Source: JAKBCQ01 sp021807585 (lineage in GTDB: Bacteria; Planctomycetota; Planctomycetia; Isosphaerales; Isosphaeraceae). Taken from it: DNA of 10,581 nucleotides. The stretch covers positions 1 through 10,581 of the forward strand of contig DAHWFG010000091.1 in NCBI GenBank assembly GCA_027325115.1, given 5' to 3'. The translations under genes and the position numbers were made by a program. The notes under the pieces were generated by a model. It ran no database searches and was not told where the DNA came from. It saw only the letters and a program-made list of their open reading frames with translations. Positions 1-6,791 of the stretch are shown in pieces. Position 1 is the stretch's first letter. Every line of letters begins with the position of its first letter.

Positions 1-834
1 GACCGAATCGGTGACGATCAGCAGGTTGAGATCCTCTGGAGAAATCAGCTTTTCCTCGAGTTGTCGTTCCTCAATCCATTGGAGCAATCCGCTCCAAAAC
101 TCTTTGCCGAAAAGGACGATCGGGAACCGAGAGATCTTTCGCGTCTGAACGAGCGTGAGCGCCTCGAACAATTCGTCGAGCGTGCCGAAACCGCCCGGGA
201 AGATCACGAACCCGTCGGCGTATTTCACGAACATCGTTTTTCGCACGAAGAAATACCGAAAATTGATCGATAAATTCGTGAAAGAATTGTTTGATTGTTC
301 AAATGGCAATTCGATGTTGCATCCGATCGAAAGGCCGCCCGCCTCGGAAGCGCCGAGGTTCGCGGCCTCCATGATTCCCGGGCCGCCGCCGGTGATGACC
401 GCGAAGCCCGCCTCGGCTAGAAGCGATCCCAACCGTCGCGCCGCTTGATACCAGGGGTGATCGTCGGCGATCCGCGCCGAACCGAAGAGCGCGACCGCCG
501 CGCCGACTTCGGCGAGAGCGTTAAATCCATGTACGAATTCACCTTGAATCCGCAGGACGCGCCACGGATCGGAGTGCGTGAAGGCGCCCAATTCGGGCAC
601 ATGCGGCTGGGGCGAGCTTGGCGTCACGCGATTGAGGAGTTCTTCGTCCTCGGTCGGGCCGATGCGTCGTCGCACACCGTTAACCCGCGACGGAATCGGC
701 TTCTCGACTCGCGGCGCAGCGCCGTTCCATTCGATTTGAGTCGGATCAATTCGTCCGCTTTCCGCGTTTTTCGGTTCGCTCACGCCGTTCCTTCCGGCGT
801 CGTCCGCTGGGGACGCCTTTGAATCACGATCCAT
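1..834 (-). CDS. LOG-family (TIGR00730) Rossmann-fold nucleotide hydrolase, 3' end cut by window
   Basis: The minus strand is open from an ATG at 834-832 to the left edge: 278 codons with no stop, so the C-terminus is missing, probably only a few tens of residues. Two diagnostic LOG/lysine-decarboxylase-like motifs are present: GGGPGIMEAA at about residues 149-158 and PGGFGTLDE at 213-221. In characterised members (plant LOG and bacterial relatives) these bind and cleave the N-glycosidic bond of nucleoside 5'-monophosphates, releasing a base plus ribose 5-phosphate. The substrate here is unknown and a role in cytokinin synthesis should not be assumed. The fold proper begins near residue 111 (GAAVALFGSAR). 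Residues 1 to about 85 are a polar, Pro/Arg-rich extension with no recognisable domain. The ATG is preceded by an AGGAA-like site 10 bases upstream. In-frame GTG codons downstream are possible later starts. The protein should be cytoplasmic. It is divergent from the next gene. Confidence 0.9.
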   Translation of the reverse strand, partial: MDRDSKASPADDAGRNGVSEPKNAESGRIDPTQIEWNGAAPRVEKPIPSRVNGVRRRIGPTEDEELLNRVTPSSPQPHVPELGAFTHSDPWRVLRIQGEFVHGFNALAEVGAAVALFGSARIADDHPWYQAARRLGSLLAEAGFAVITGGGPGIMEAANLGASEAGGLSIGCNIELPFEQSNNSFTNLSINFRYFFVRKTMFVKYADGFVIFPGGFGTLDELFEALTLVQTRKISRFPIVLFGKEFWSGLLQWIEERQLEEKLISPEDLNLLIVTDSV

Positions 835-1188
835 CGTCTCGTGTTCCTAAATACGGAATGACTTTCGATTGCGTTACTCTTCCTCTGGTTCCGTCGTCGG
901 TTCCACCTAAGAACTATTATATCCGGAAAACTCAATCAGGCATACCCCGACGGAGCGGTTTCGGATTGGATTGGGGCTCACGCTTCGCGCCCCCCAAAAT
1001 CCATCAACGATCGCTGATGATCGAAGCCGCGAGGTTTCGTCGTTCAATCGATACCACGCGCGACGACGGCCTCGTTATGATGGATCGATTCTTGACGATC
1101 GTGGAGCGGTATCGTCATTCGAGGAAAGAATCACCCGCCGAGCGGAAGTTAAAACCGGACCGGATCGCTTCCCGATCATTCGGCTCAG
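835..1188. other. Divergent intergenic region between the LOG-family and Imm50-like genes
   Basis: These 354 bases separate two divergent genes and should carry promoters for both. The only promoter-like element I see is the minus-strand TATAAT at 916-921. The frames open across the region are out of frame with both neighbours, and their proteins are Arg-rich with no motif. No tRNA, strong hairpin or repeat array was found. Confidence 0.5.
916..921 (-). promoter_or_regulatory. Candidate -10 box for the LOG-family gene
   Basis: On the minus strand these bases read TATAAT, the consensus -10 hexamer. It lies 82 bases before the ATG at 834, which would give a leader of about 75 bases. At 16-18 base spacing there is no good -35 match, so only the -10 supports it, and a chance match is possible. 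Confidence 0.35.
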
Positions 1189-1698
1189 ATGACGGATTAT
1201 ACAGAGATGAACGCATACGAACGGATCGAGGGATCGGAGAAGTTGACGCGGATCTTCGGTTATTGGCCGAGATTCCACGACGCCTCGGTCGTTCGATTCT
1301 CGATCGATTGGAGGAGAACGATCGACCGAGAGAACGACGGCCCGATGATCGAAACGCTGATCCACGCGTTCGAGGCGACGAGCGAAGTCGATCCCGCGGG
1401 ATACTTCATTTTAAAAAATCATGTACTTGTTCTTTTCCGATTTTACGAGATCGCCGAGCCCGATCTTAATGATATCAATACTGGGAACGTTCTTTTCGAA
1501 CTCTTGATTGAAGATATCCGCGAACGAGGTTTGAAGAGAAGGGATTTCGAGGTCCAATTCGATCCGTCTTACGGATTCCACGGCGTATTCCAGTGTCGTC
1601 GAATCGAGGTGATCGACGTAACGCCGTGCGACAAAGACGCGACGCCTCTCGATCGATCCGCCGGGCGTTCAACCGAATCGACGATCGAACCGACCTAA
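1189..1698 (+). CDS. Small FGYWPxFHDA-motif protein, Imm50-like
   Basis: This is a 169-residue soluble protein with no signal peptide or membrane segment. Residues 23-32 read FGYWPRFHDA, and residues 125-141 carry a GFHGVFQCRRIEV block. From memory, both are the hallmark blocks of a widespread bacterial family often annotated as Imm50, a predicted immunity protein class for polymorphic toxins; I could not check this by profile search. The last 25 residues are low-complexity and polar. The start is uncertain: ATG 1189 and in-frame ATG 1207 are both possible, neither with a clear ribosome site, and the motif needs only the later one. No toxin gene lies beside it, so if it is an immunity protein it is an orphan, or it has been recruited to another job. 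It is divergent from the LOG-family gene, and a hairpin 12 bases past its stop may end its transcript. Confidence 0.62.
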   Translation: MTDYTEMNAYERIEGSEKLTRIFGYWPRFHDASVVRFSIDWRRTIDRENDGPMIETLIHAFEATSEVDPAGYFILKNHVLVLFRFYEIAEPDLNDINTGNVLFELLIEDIRERGLKRRDFEVQFDPSYGFHGVFQCRRIEVIDVTPCDKDATPLDRSAGRSTESTIEPT

Positions 1699-1708
1699 AC
1701 TTTCGATC

Positions 1709-1729
1709 TCGATTCGCGCGGCGAATCGG
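1709..1729 (+). terminator. Hairpin just after the Imm50-like gene
   Basis: GATTCGC (1711-1717) and GCGAATC (1721-1727) are perfect inverted repeats with a GCG loop. The stem extends by C1710-G1728 and a T-G wobble. It starts 12 bases after the stop codon. No T-tract follows directly, though an AT-rich stretch begins at 1736. It is a plausible weak or factor-assisted terminator. Confidence 0.4.
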
Positions 1730-1849
1730 TCGCCGAATTATTATCATGATATGCGTAAATTAGATGACGCCCCGGCGGTCGTTCGCGAATCCGATCTCTC
1801 GCTTGTGGGCGATTCGACGAGTAGGCGGCTTCCCTGAGCGAATCCCTTT

Positions 1850-1889
1850 CCGCGATTCGATCGGCGGGTTAAGATCTTTTTTTTGATCT
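1850..1889 (+). promoter_or_regulatory. Structured T-rich leader before the HemD-HemE gene
   Basis: CCGCGAT (1850-1856) can pair with ATCG-CGG (1860-1867) with one bulged G and a three-base loop. Nine bases later a run of eight T (1877-1884) is itself flanked by the inverted arms AGATC (1872-1876) and GATCT (1885-1889). The element ends 19 bases before the hemDE start codon. The combination of hairpin, T8 and second hairpin looks like a leader that could pause or terminate transcription. No function is shown. Confidence 0.3.
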
Positions 1890-1908
1890 CTCCAATCGGA
1901 AAGTTTCG

Positions 1909-3873
1909 ATGCCTGATTCGTTTCGAGGACTTCGCGTCGCGGCGTTTGAAAGCCGCATGGCGGAATCGACCGCGGTTTTATTGTCTCGGCACGGCGGCGT
2001 TCCCGTCGAAGCTCCCGCGCTTCGAGAAATCGCTCTCGACGATCAAACCGAGGCGATCGAATTCGGCCGCGCCCTGGTCGCCGGAGCATTTGACGTCGTC
2101 GTTTTGCTGACCGGCGTCGGAACGCGATTCCTCGTTCAGGCGATCGAATCGCAAATCCCGCGCGTCGCCTGGAAAAAGGCGTTTGAGCAAACATTCTCGA
2201 TCGCTCGTGGACCCAAACCCGTCGCGGCGCTGCGTGAATTCGGCGCCAAGGTCGATCTCGTCGTCCCCGAGCCGAATACCTGGAGGGAGTTGATCGACGC
2301 GTTTCGTGCGACCGGCCCCAAACCCGGGATGCGTGTCGCGATCCAAGAGTACGGCGAATCAAACGCCGACCTGATCGCCGGCTTGGAGGCGTTGGGTGCG
2401 ATCGTCAGCCGTGTGCGCGTTTATCGTTGGGCGCTTCCCGACGACACCACGCCGCTCCGCGACGCACTCCGTGCGATCGTGGCGGGAGAGATCGGCGCGG
2501 CGATGTTCACCTCAATGAAACAAGTCGATCACGTCCTTGAGATCGCCGGCGACGAAGGGATCGCGGAAGCGCTTTTGACGGTGTTGAACACCCGGATTGT
2601 GATCTGTTCAATCGGTCCTTCAACCTCGACCGCGCTACGGAATGCGGGGATCGGCGTCGATATCGAACCCGCTCATCCCAAGCTCGGTCGGCTGATCGCC
2701 GAATCGGCCGAGCGATGGGATTCGGTTTCGAAGAGCGTTTCGCCACGAGCGTTCGGAACGTTCAAAGAACCTCGGAAAGCCGTCCTCTCGGCGATCGAAA
2801 CGCGAGGCGATTCGAGATTGATTAATGAATCTTTTTTTCATGATTCCATATTCATGAAGGCGTGTCGTCGCGAGCCGACCGAAACGACGCCCGTTTGGCT
2901 GATGCGTCAGGCGGGCCGCTATATGGCGGAATATCGCGAGCTGAGGTCGAAGGTCGGTTTTCTCGATCTTTGTAAAACGCCCGAGCTCGCCGCCGAGGTG
3001 ACGATATCGGCGGCGGTTCGGCTCGGCGTCGACGCGGCGATCCTCTTCGCCGATATCCTTTTGATTTTGGAGCCGCTCGGGTTTGATCTCGAATTTAGCC
3101 GGGGCGAAGGCCCTGTGATTCACAATCCGCTTCGTGAAGCGAGCGACGTCGATCGCGTGAATGTGGTTGAAGATCTCGCTCAAGTTTCGTTCGTGTTCGA
3201 CGCGGTTCGGCTGATCCGAGCTGGGTTGCCGCGAGGATTGCCGCTGATCGGCTTCGCGGGCGCCCCGTTCACGCTCGCGTGTTACGCGATCGAAGGGGGA
3301 GGGTCGCGGCATTACGATCGCGCCAAGGCGTTTATGTATCGAGATCCGGGCGCGTGGAGCGTGCTCATGGAACGACTCGTCGATGCGACGGCTTGGTATC
3401 TCAACGCTCAGGTCGCCGCGGGGGCGCAGGTTCTGCAAGTTTTTGATAGCTGGGTGGGGACGCTGTGCGGCCGCGATTACATCGAGTTCGTTCAACCTCA
3501 TATGATACGTTTGTTCAAGCGAATTGATCCCTCCGTACCGGTGATTCACTTCGGCGCCGATACGGGGTCGCTGCTTGAGCTTCAGCGCGAAGCGGGTGGG
3601 GATGTGATCGGGCTCGACTGGCGTGTCGATCTCGAACGCGCTTGGGCTCGGCTGGGGGAGTCGGTCGCGGTTCAAGGGAACCTCGATCCCGTAGTGTTGC
3701 TGGGGCCGATCGAGCGTGTTCGATCCGAGGCGCGGCGGATACTCGATCAAGCTCGGGGTCGAGTGGGGCACATCTTCAATTTGGGGCACGGGATTTTGCC
3801 GTCGACGCCGGTTGATCATGTGATGGAGCTGGTGGATATCGTCCACGCGTACCGATCGTCGGATCGAGCCTAG
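1909..3873 (+). CDS. hemDE: Fused uroporphyrinogen-III synthase (HemD) and uroporphyrinogen decarboxylase (HemE)
   Basis: This 654-residue protein has two heme-pathway enzymes in one frame. Residues 1 to about 270 are HemD, which closes hydroxymethylbilane to uroporphyrinogen III; visible blocks include FTSMKQVDHVLEIA (200-213), SIGPSTSTALRNAGI (234-248) and the closing HPKLGRLI (256-263). Residues about 316-654 are HemE, which decarboxylates uroporphyrinogen III to coproporphyrinogen III. Its signature VWLMRQAGRYMAEYR is at 329-343 (Arg333, Arg337), FADIL supplies Asp382, and Tyr459, Ser514 in VFDSW and His627 in NLGHG match known active-site positions. Each half is about full family length, so neither is truncated. 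A poorly conserved linker (about 271-315) joins them. Met316, at the usual HemE N-terminus, could be an internal start but has no Shine-Dalgarno site. ATG 1909 follows GGAAAG at 5 bases. Both enzymes are cytosolic. Confidence 0.92.
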   Translation: MPDSFRGLRVAAFESRMAESTAVLLSRHGGVPVEAPALREIALDDQTEAIEFGRALVAGAFDVVVLLTGVGTRFLVQAIESQIPRVAWKKAFEQTFSIARGPKPVAALREFGAKVDLVVPEPNTWRELIDAFRATGPKPGMRVAIQEYGESNADLIAGLEALGAIVSRVRVYRWALPDDTTPLRDALRAIVAGEIGAAMFTSMKQVDHVLEIAGDEGIAEALLTVLNTRIVICSIGPSTSTALRNAGIGVDIEPAHPKLGRLIAESAERWDSVSKSVSPRAFGTFKEPRKAVLSAIETRGDSRLINESFFHDSIFMKACRREPTETTPVWLMRQAGRYMAEYRELRSKVGFLDLCKTPELAAEVTISAAVRLGVDAAILFADILLILEPLGFDLEFSRGEGPVIHNPLREASDVDRVNVVEDLAQVSFVFDAVRLIRAGLPRGLPLIGFAGAPFTLACYAIEGGGSRHYDRAKAFMYRDPGAWSVLMERLVDATAWYLNAQVAAGAQVLQVFDSWVGTLCGRDYIEFVQPHMIRLFKRIDPSVPVIHFGADTGSLLELQREAGGDVIGLDWRVDLERAWARLGESVAVQGNLDPVVLLGPIERVRSEARRILDQARGRVGHIFNLGHGILPSTPVDHVMELVDIVHAYRSSDRA

Positions 3874-4323
3874 CCGAACGGTTGCCTTGGATTATGAGGC
3901 GATTGCCAAGAAATCGAGCAGGAGCTCATTATTTTCAAACCTCACTCTTGCACTTTGGATTAGGAAGCTTAATACTGACTTAACCTGATTTATTCCGCCC
4001 GATCACATGACGCTCTAATTGCGAACGACATCGAGCCTTAGAGACGATCTTAGACCTATCTCTCGCGGTCAATGACGAGTTCATCGTGCGTTGATTCTTA
4101 CTCAATTTCGGCCTGATTTGACGGTTTGATTTTCAAAGGTACGGAAAATGCACTAGGTAATCGCATCGCGGCGATCATCGCGTGATGATGACGATTAGTA
4201 TCGTGGTGTAACGATGCGTTCGTATCAGCGGGATTCGCCGGCGGGAATCGATTTTGAGGGTAAATAGAGCAGACGGATTCGTTTTGAGCTGGAATCGATT
4301 CATTTTTATCAGGGAGTTCTCGC
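3874..4323. other. 450-base intergenic region before the DUF1559 gene
   Basis: No coding frame here has a recognisable protein, and the one minus-strand frame opposite the DUF1559 start looks like chance. The region is more AT-rich than its neighbours. It holds two copies of GGAATCGATT (4244-4253 and 4291-4300) just upstream of the DUF1559 start, and a weak GAGC-AGGA-GCTC hairpin at 3916-3927 followed by ATTATTTT, which might end the hemDE transcript. A TTGACG at 4118-4123 has no -10 partner at proper spacing. No clear promoter was found. Confidence 0.5.
4311..4316 (+). promoter_or_regulatory. Ribosome binding site of the DUF1559 gene
   Basis: AGGGAG lies 7 bases before ATG 4324. It is one of the few strong Shine-Dalgarno sites in the window and fixes this start, giving a prepilin leader of normal length. 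Confidence 0.7.
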
Positions 4324-5319
4324 ATGAGAATGCAACGAAGCTATCGACGCGGCCTTGGTTTCACGTTGATCGAGTTGCTCGTCGTGATCGCGATCATTTC
4401 GGTATTGATCGCGTTATTGCTTCCCGCGGTGCAGCAAGCGCGGGAGGCGGCTCGGCGGGCGCAATGCATCAACAACATGAAGCAGATGGGCCTTGCGATC
4501 ATGAATTATGAAAGCGCTCAGGGGGTGTTGCCGATCGGCGCGACCGAATTTAACACGCCGATGGGAACTTGCAACGCGTCGCGTGGTCACAGTTTTTTCT
4601 CGTTCATATTGCCCTATATGGACCAGGGGAACATTTACAACTCGATTAACTTCAATTTCGAGGCCGGCGGGGTGTCGCCCGAATGGAACGTCATGGCCGA
4701 GAATTTGCAGTCGACGGCGTTTTTGAACCGCATCAACACGTTTATTTGTCCGGATGATTCGTTTCAGATCGCTCGGACGTCGGGCACGGGAAATAATTAT
4801 TCGCAAGCTTCGTACGCCGGCGTGGCGGGTACGGTCGACATCTTCCGATGGTGGTACGGTTGCCCCAGCCCGATCGCTCAGGACGGCATTTTCGGCTACG
4901 ACAACTCGGTTCCCTTGGCGGATATCATCGACGGGACGTCGAACACGTTTATGGTGGGCGAGTTTTCTCGCTTCAAAAACGACCCCGACACGGTCTTCAA
5001 TGAATGGAACCGCGCTCTGTGGTTTGGATCGGCGATGCCCGGAGTCACTCGCCCCGAGGGATTGGCGACGACCGTTCCCAAGCTCAACGCCAACCTGATG
5101 GTTCCCGACGCTCCCCCGACCGACCCGTGGGCGTGGGTGAACAACCCGATCAATCTCAACTTCGGCCAATTCGGCTTCCGGAGCATGCATCCCGGCGGGG
5201 GCAACTTCCTCATGGGAGACGGATCGGTTCGATTCATCAAGAATTCGATCAATATCTACACATATCGTTACCTTAGCACCCGTAAGGCCGGCGAGGTGAT
5301 CGATCAATCGACGTATTGA
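4324..5319 (+). CDS. DUF1559 pilin-like secreted protein with prepilin N-terminus and H-X9-DG motif
   Basis: The protein has 331 residues, a usual size for this planctomycete family. A short basic leader ends at Gly12, followed by FTLIELLVVIAIISVLIALLLP, which is the type IV pilin/pseudopilin processing motif (cleavage Gly12-Phe13, Glu17 as E5) and hydrophobic helix. The body contains DGTSNTFMVGE at 203-213 and ends with HPGGGNFLMGDGSVRF, where His289 and Asp299-Gly300 form the H-X9-DG signature. Members are thought to be exported and assembled or surface-retained through type II secretion/type IV pilus-like machinery; their substrates and partners are largely unknown. Six Cys lie in the predicted mature region and may allow disulfides. 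It sits between hemDE and hemH but has no visible link to heme synthesis. The start is fixed by a strong ribosome site. The next gene, a small lipoprotein, begins 118 bases downstream, a pairing I recall as common for this family. Confidence 0.95.
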   Translation: MRMQRSYRRGLGFTLIELLVVIAIISVLIALLLPAVQQAREAARRAQCINNMKQMGLAIMNYESAQGVLPIGATEFNTPMGTCNASRGHSFFSFILPYMDQGNIYNSINFNFEAGGVSPEWNVMAENLQSTAFLNRINTFICPDDSFQIARTSGTGNNYSQASYAGVAGTVDIFRWWYGCPSPIAQDGIFGYDNSVPLADIIDGTSNTFMVGEFSRFKNDPDTVFNEWNRALWFGSAMPGVTRPEGLATTVPKLNANLMVPDAPPTDPWAWVNNPINLNFGQFGFRSMHPGGGNFLMGDGSVRFIKNSINIYTYRYLSTRKAGEVIDQSTY

Positions 5320-5360
5320 TTCTCGCTCGATTCGGATTTAAGGTTGTTGATCTTGGCTTG

Positions 5361-5414
5361 GGCCGACGAGATCGCACGATTCCCTCCTCGGGGAGTGTGG
5401 GTCTCGCTTCGGCC
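5361..5414 (+). promoter_or_regulatory. Nested stem-loop between the DUF1559 and lipoprotein genes
   Basis: GGCCGACGAGA (5361-5371) pairs with TCTCG-CT-TCGGCC (5402-5414): 11 pairs with a two-base bulge. Inside lies a small hairpin, CTCC-TCGG-GGAG (5384-5395). The structure ends 14 bases before the GAGGA ribosome site of the lipoprotein. It could be a terminator or processing site for the DUF1559 message, or a 5' leader structure. Confidence 0.4.
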
Positions 5415-5437
5415 TTGGTCTATTCTTTGAGGACATC

Positions 5438-5647
5438 ATGATGAGACGCTTACGGATTGTTTATTTCCTCTGCTTTTTGGTCGCCGCGGTGATGGTAACG
5501 GGGTGTGAACCGAGCGGCGACGGTCCCAGCGCCCCGGCGAAGCCCCCCGCCGACGGTTCAGCCGCCGCGCCCGAATCTCCCAAGGGGACGATCAAGGTCA
5601 TGCCCGGTAAAACCGTCAAGGGGGGGCCCACGCCCAACGCCCCCTGA
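5438..5647 (+). CDS. Small lipoprotein, 69 residues, unknown function
   Basis: The N-terminus is a typical lipoprotein signal: MMRRLR, a hydrophobic stretch (about 7-19) and the lipobox VTGC with Cys23 as the lipidated residue. The mature part is only about 46 residues, rich in Pro, Ala, Gly and Ser, and ends with a short Lys-containing stretch; no domain is recognised. It should be anchored in a membrane facing the periplasm-like compartment. GAGGA at 5429-5433 is 4 bases from ATG 5438 and 7 from ATG 5441, so the second ATG may be the real start. It follows the DUF1559 gene and is followed by a strong terminator, so the two probably form one small unit. Function is unknown; a role in anchoring or handling the neighbouring pilin-like protein is only a guess. 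Confidence 0.8.
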   Translation: MMRRLRIVYFLCFLVAAVMVTGCEPSGDGPSAPAKPPADGSAAAPESPKGTIKVMPGKTVKGGPTPNAP

Positions 5648-5690
5648 TACGATGCGCAACGGCCGATTGCTCGTTCCGACGATTCACACC

Positions 5691-5730
5691 CCGCGGCGAT
5701 TCGCATTCCGGATCGCCGCGGTTTCGTTTC
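5691..5730 (+). terminator. Rho-independent-like terminator after the lipoprotein gene
   Basis: CCGCGGCGAT (5691-5700) and ATCGCCGCGG (5712-5721) form a perfect 10-pair GC-rich stem with an 11-base loop, followed at once by TTTCGTTT. It lies 43 bases after the lipoprotein stop and 22 bases before the hemH promoter. It is the best terminator in the window and separates the DUF1559/lipoprotein pair from the heme genes. Confidence 0.65.
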
Positions 5731-5752
5731 CCCGCCGATCGATTTCCGTCCC

Positions 5753-5781
5753 TTGGCCGATCCTCTCCCCCTTTCTATAAT
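5753..5781 (+). promoter_or_regulatory. Sigma70-type promoter for hemH
   Basis: TTGGCC (5753-5758, 4 of 6 matches to TTGACA) is 17 bases from a perfect TATAAT (5776-5781). Transcription would start near 5788, giving a leader of about 50 bases before ATG 5838. Its position right after a terminator makes a chance match less likely. Confidence 0.6.
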
Positions 5782-5837
5782 ACCTTGGCGCCCGATTACG
5801 GATCAAAATCTCCCGCTAGATCACCGGTCTCACCGTT

Positions 5838-6791
5838 ATGACGACATCATCGAGCAATGGATCAAAATATGACAGCGTTCTATTGATGGGGTACGGCGGT
5901 CCCGAACGGATGGAAGAGGTTCGTCCGTTTTTGAACAACGTGCTTCGAGGGCTCCCTGTTCCCAGGGAACGTTACGAGACGGTGGTTCATCATTACGAGC
6001 TGATCGGCGGTAAGAGCCCGCTCAACGAGCTGACGCGAGCGCAGGCTTCGGGTTTGCGTGCCGGCCTCGACGCCGCGGGGATCGACATCCCGGTTTATGT
6101 GGGCATGCGTTTCGCCAAACCGTTTTTTTTCACAGCGATTCGCGAGATGATCGCCGCGGGGAGACGGAAAGCCGTCGGGATCATCCTCTCCCCCTACCGG
6201 AGCGAACCGAGCTTCGAGAAATATCTCGAAACGCTCGACGAGGTTCTCAACGCCGCCGATCCCGACCTCGCTCCCGAGATCGACGTCGTCGATCCCTGGT
6301 TCGATCACCCCCTATTCGCGCTTGCTCAGGCCGATCAGATCCGCCGCGCCCTCGATCTGATCCCCGAATCGCGCCGCGACGAGGCGTTTTTAATCTTCAC
6401 GGCGCACAGCATTCCGACCGCGATCGCCGATCGCTGTCCGTATGTGGCTCAAATTGAAGCGGCGTGTCAAAATACATGCATGAATTTGGGGCGTCGCGAT
6501 TGGAGGCTCGCGTGGCAAAGCCGTAGCGGCAATCCTCGAACCCCCTGGCTCGAACCCGACGTTAACGCGATTCTTCCCGAAATCAAAGCACAAGGCGCGA
6601 CCGATATCGTACTTTGTCCGATCGGCTTTATTTCCGATCACGTCGAAGTGATGTATGATCTCGATCTGGAGGCCGCCCAAACGTGTCGCGACCTTGGCTT
6701 GAACATGGTTCGGGCGCTTTCGGTGAATGATCATCCAGTGTTCATTCAAGCTCTTGTAGATTTAGTGCGGAGTCGCGTCGCTCGGGCTTGA
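5838..6791 (+). CDS. hemH: Ferrochelatase, probably coproporphyrin type (HemH/CpfC)
   Basis: This 317-residue cytosolic protein inserts Fe(II) into a porphyrin. Family motifs are clear: YGGPERMEEVRPFLNNVLRG at 19-38, HYELIGGKSPLN at 52-63, FTAHSIP at 187-193 with catalytic His190, WQSRSGNPRTPWLEPDV at 226-242, and GFISDHVEVMYD at 263-274 with Glu270. The GPE..EEVRPFL.NV.RG opening, the length and Tyr19 at the site of Bacillus Tyr13 (recalled as the iron-facing tyrosine of the coproporphyrin enzymes) all favour coproporphyrin III over protoporphyrin IX as substrate; this is inference. Three Cys at 200, 210 and 214 lie just after the His motif; an iron-sulfur role is possible but unproven. ATG 5838 lacks a Shine-Dalgarno site. 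The gene has its own promoter and leads the hemH-hemY-bluB group. Codons 96-98 contain a run of eight T. Confidence 0.95.
   Translation: MTTSSSNGSKYDSVLLMGYGGPERMEEVRPFLNNVLRGLPVPRERYETVVHHYELIGGKSPLNELTRAQASGLRAGLDAAGIDIPVYVGMRFAKPFFFTAIREMIAAGRRKAVGIILSPYRSEPSFEKYLETLDEVLNAADPDLAPEIDVVDPWFDHPLFALAQADQIRRALDLIPESRRDEAFLIFTAHSIPTAIADRCPYVAQIEAACQNTCMNLGRRDWRLAWQSRSGNPRTPWLEPDVNAILPEIKAQGATDIVLCPIGFISDHVEVMYDLDLEAAQTCRDLGLNMVRALSVNDHPVFIQALVDLVRSRVARA

Noticed and set aside
445..822. 125-residue plus-strand open frame
   Set aside because: It lies antisense within the LOG-family gene, whose minus-strand motifs are unmistakable.
819..1469. 216-residue plus-strand open frame spanning the LOG-Imm50 gap
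   Set aside because: It overlaps the start of the LOG-family gene and more than half of the Imm50-like gene out of frame. Its product is Arg/Asp-rich and has no motif.
2635..3846. 403-residue minus-strand open frame
   Set aside because: It is antisense to the HemE domain. The sense strand encodes all HemE active-site motifs, so this is a mirror frame of GC-rich coding sequence.
3885..3935. Terminator after hemDE
   Set aside because: The best stems are only four or five pairs with poor loops or tails, so no terminator entry was made.
4414..5307. 297-residue minus-strand open frame
   Set aside because: It is antisense to the DUF1559 gene, which has the prepilin and H-X9-DG motifs.
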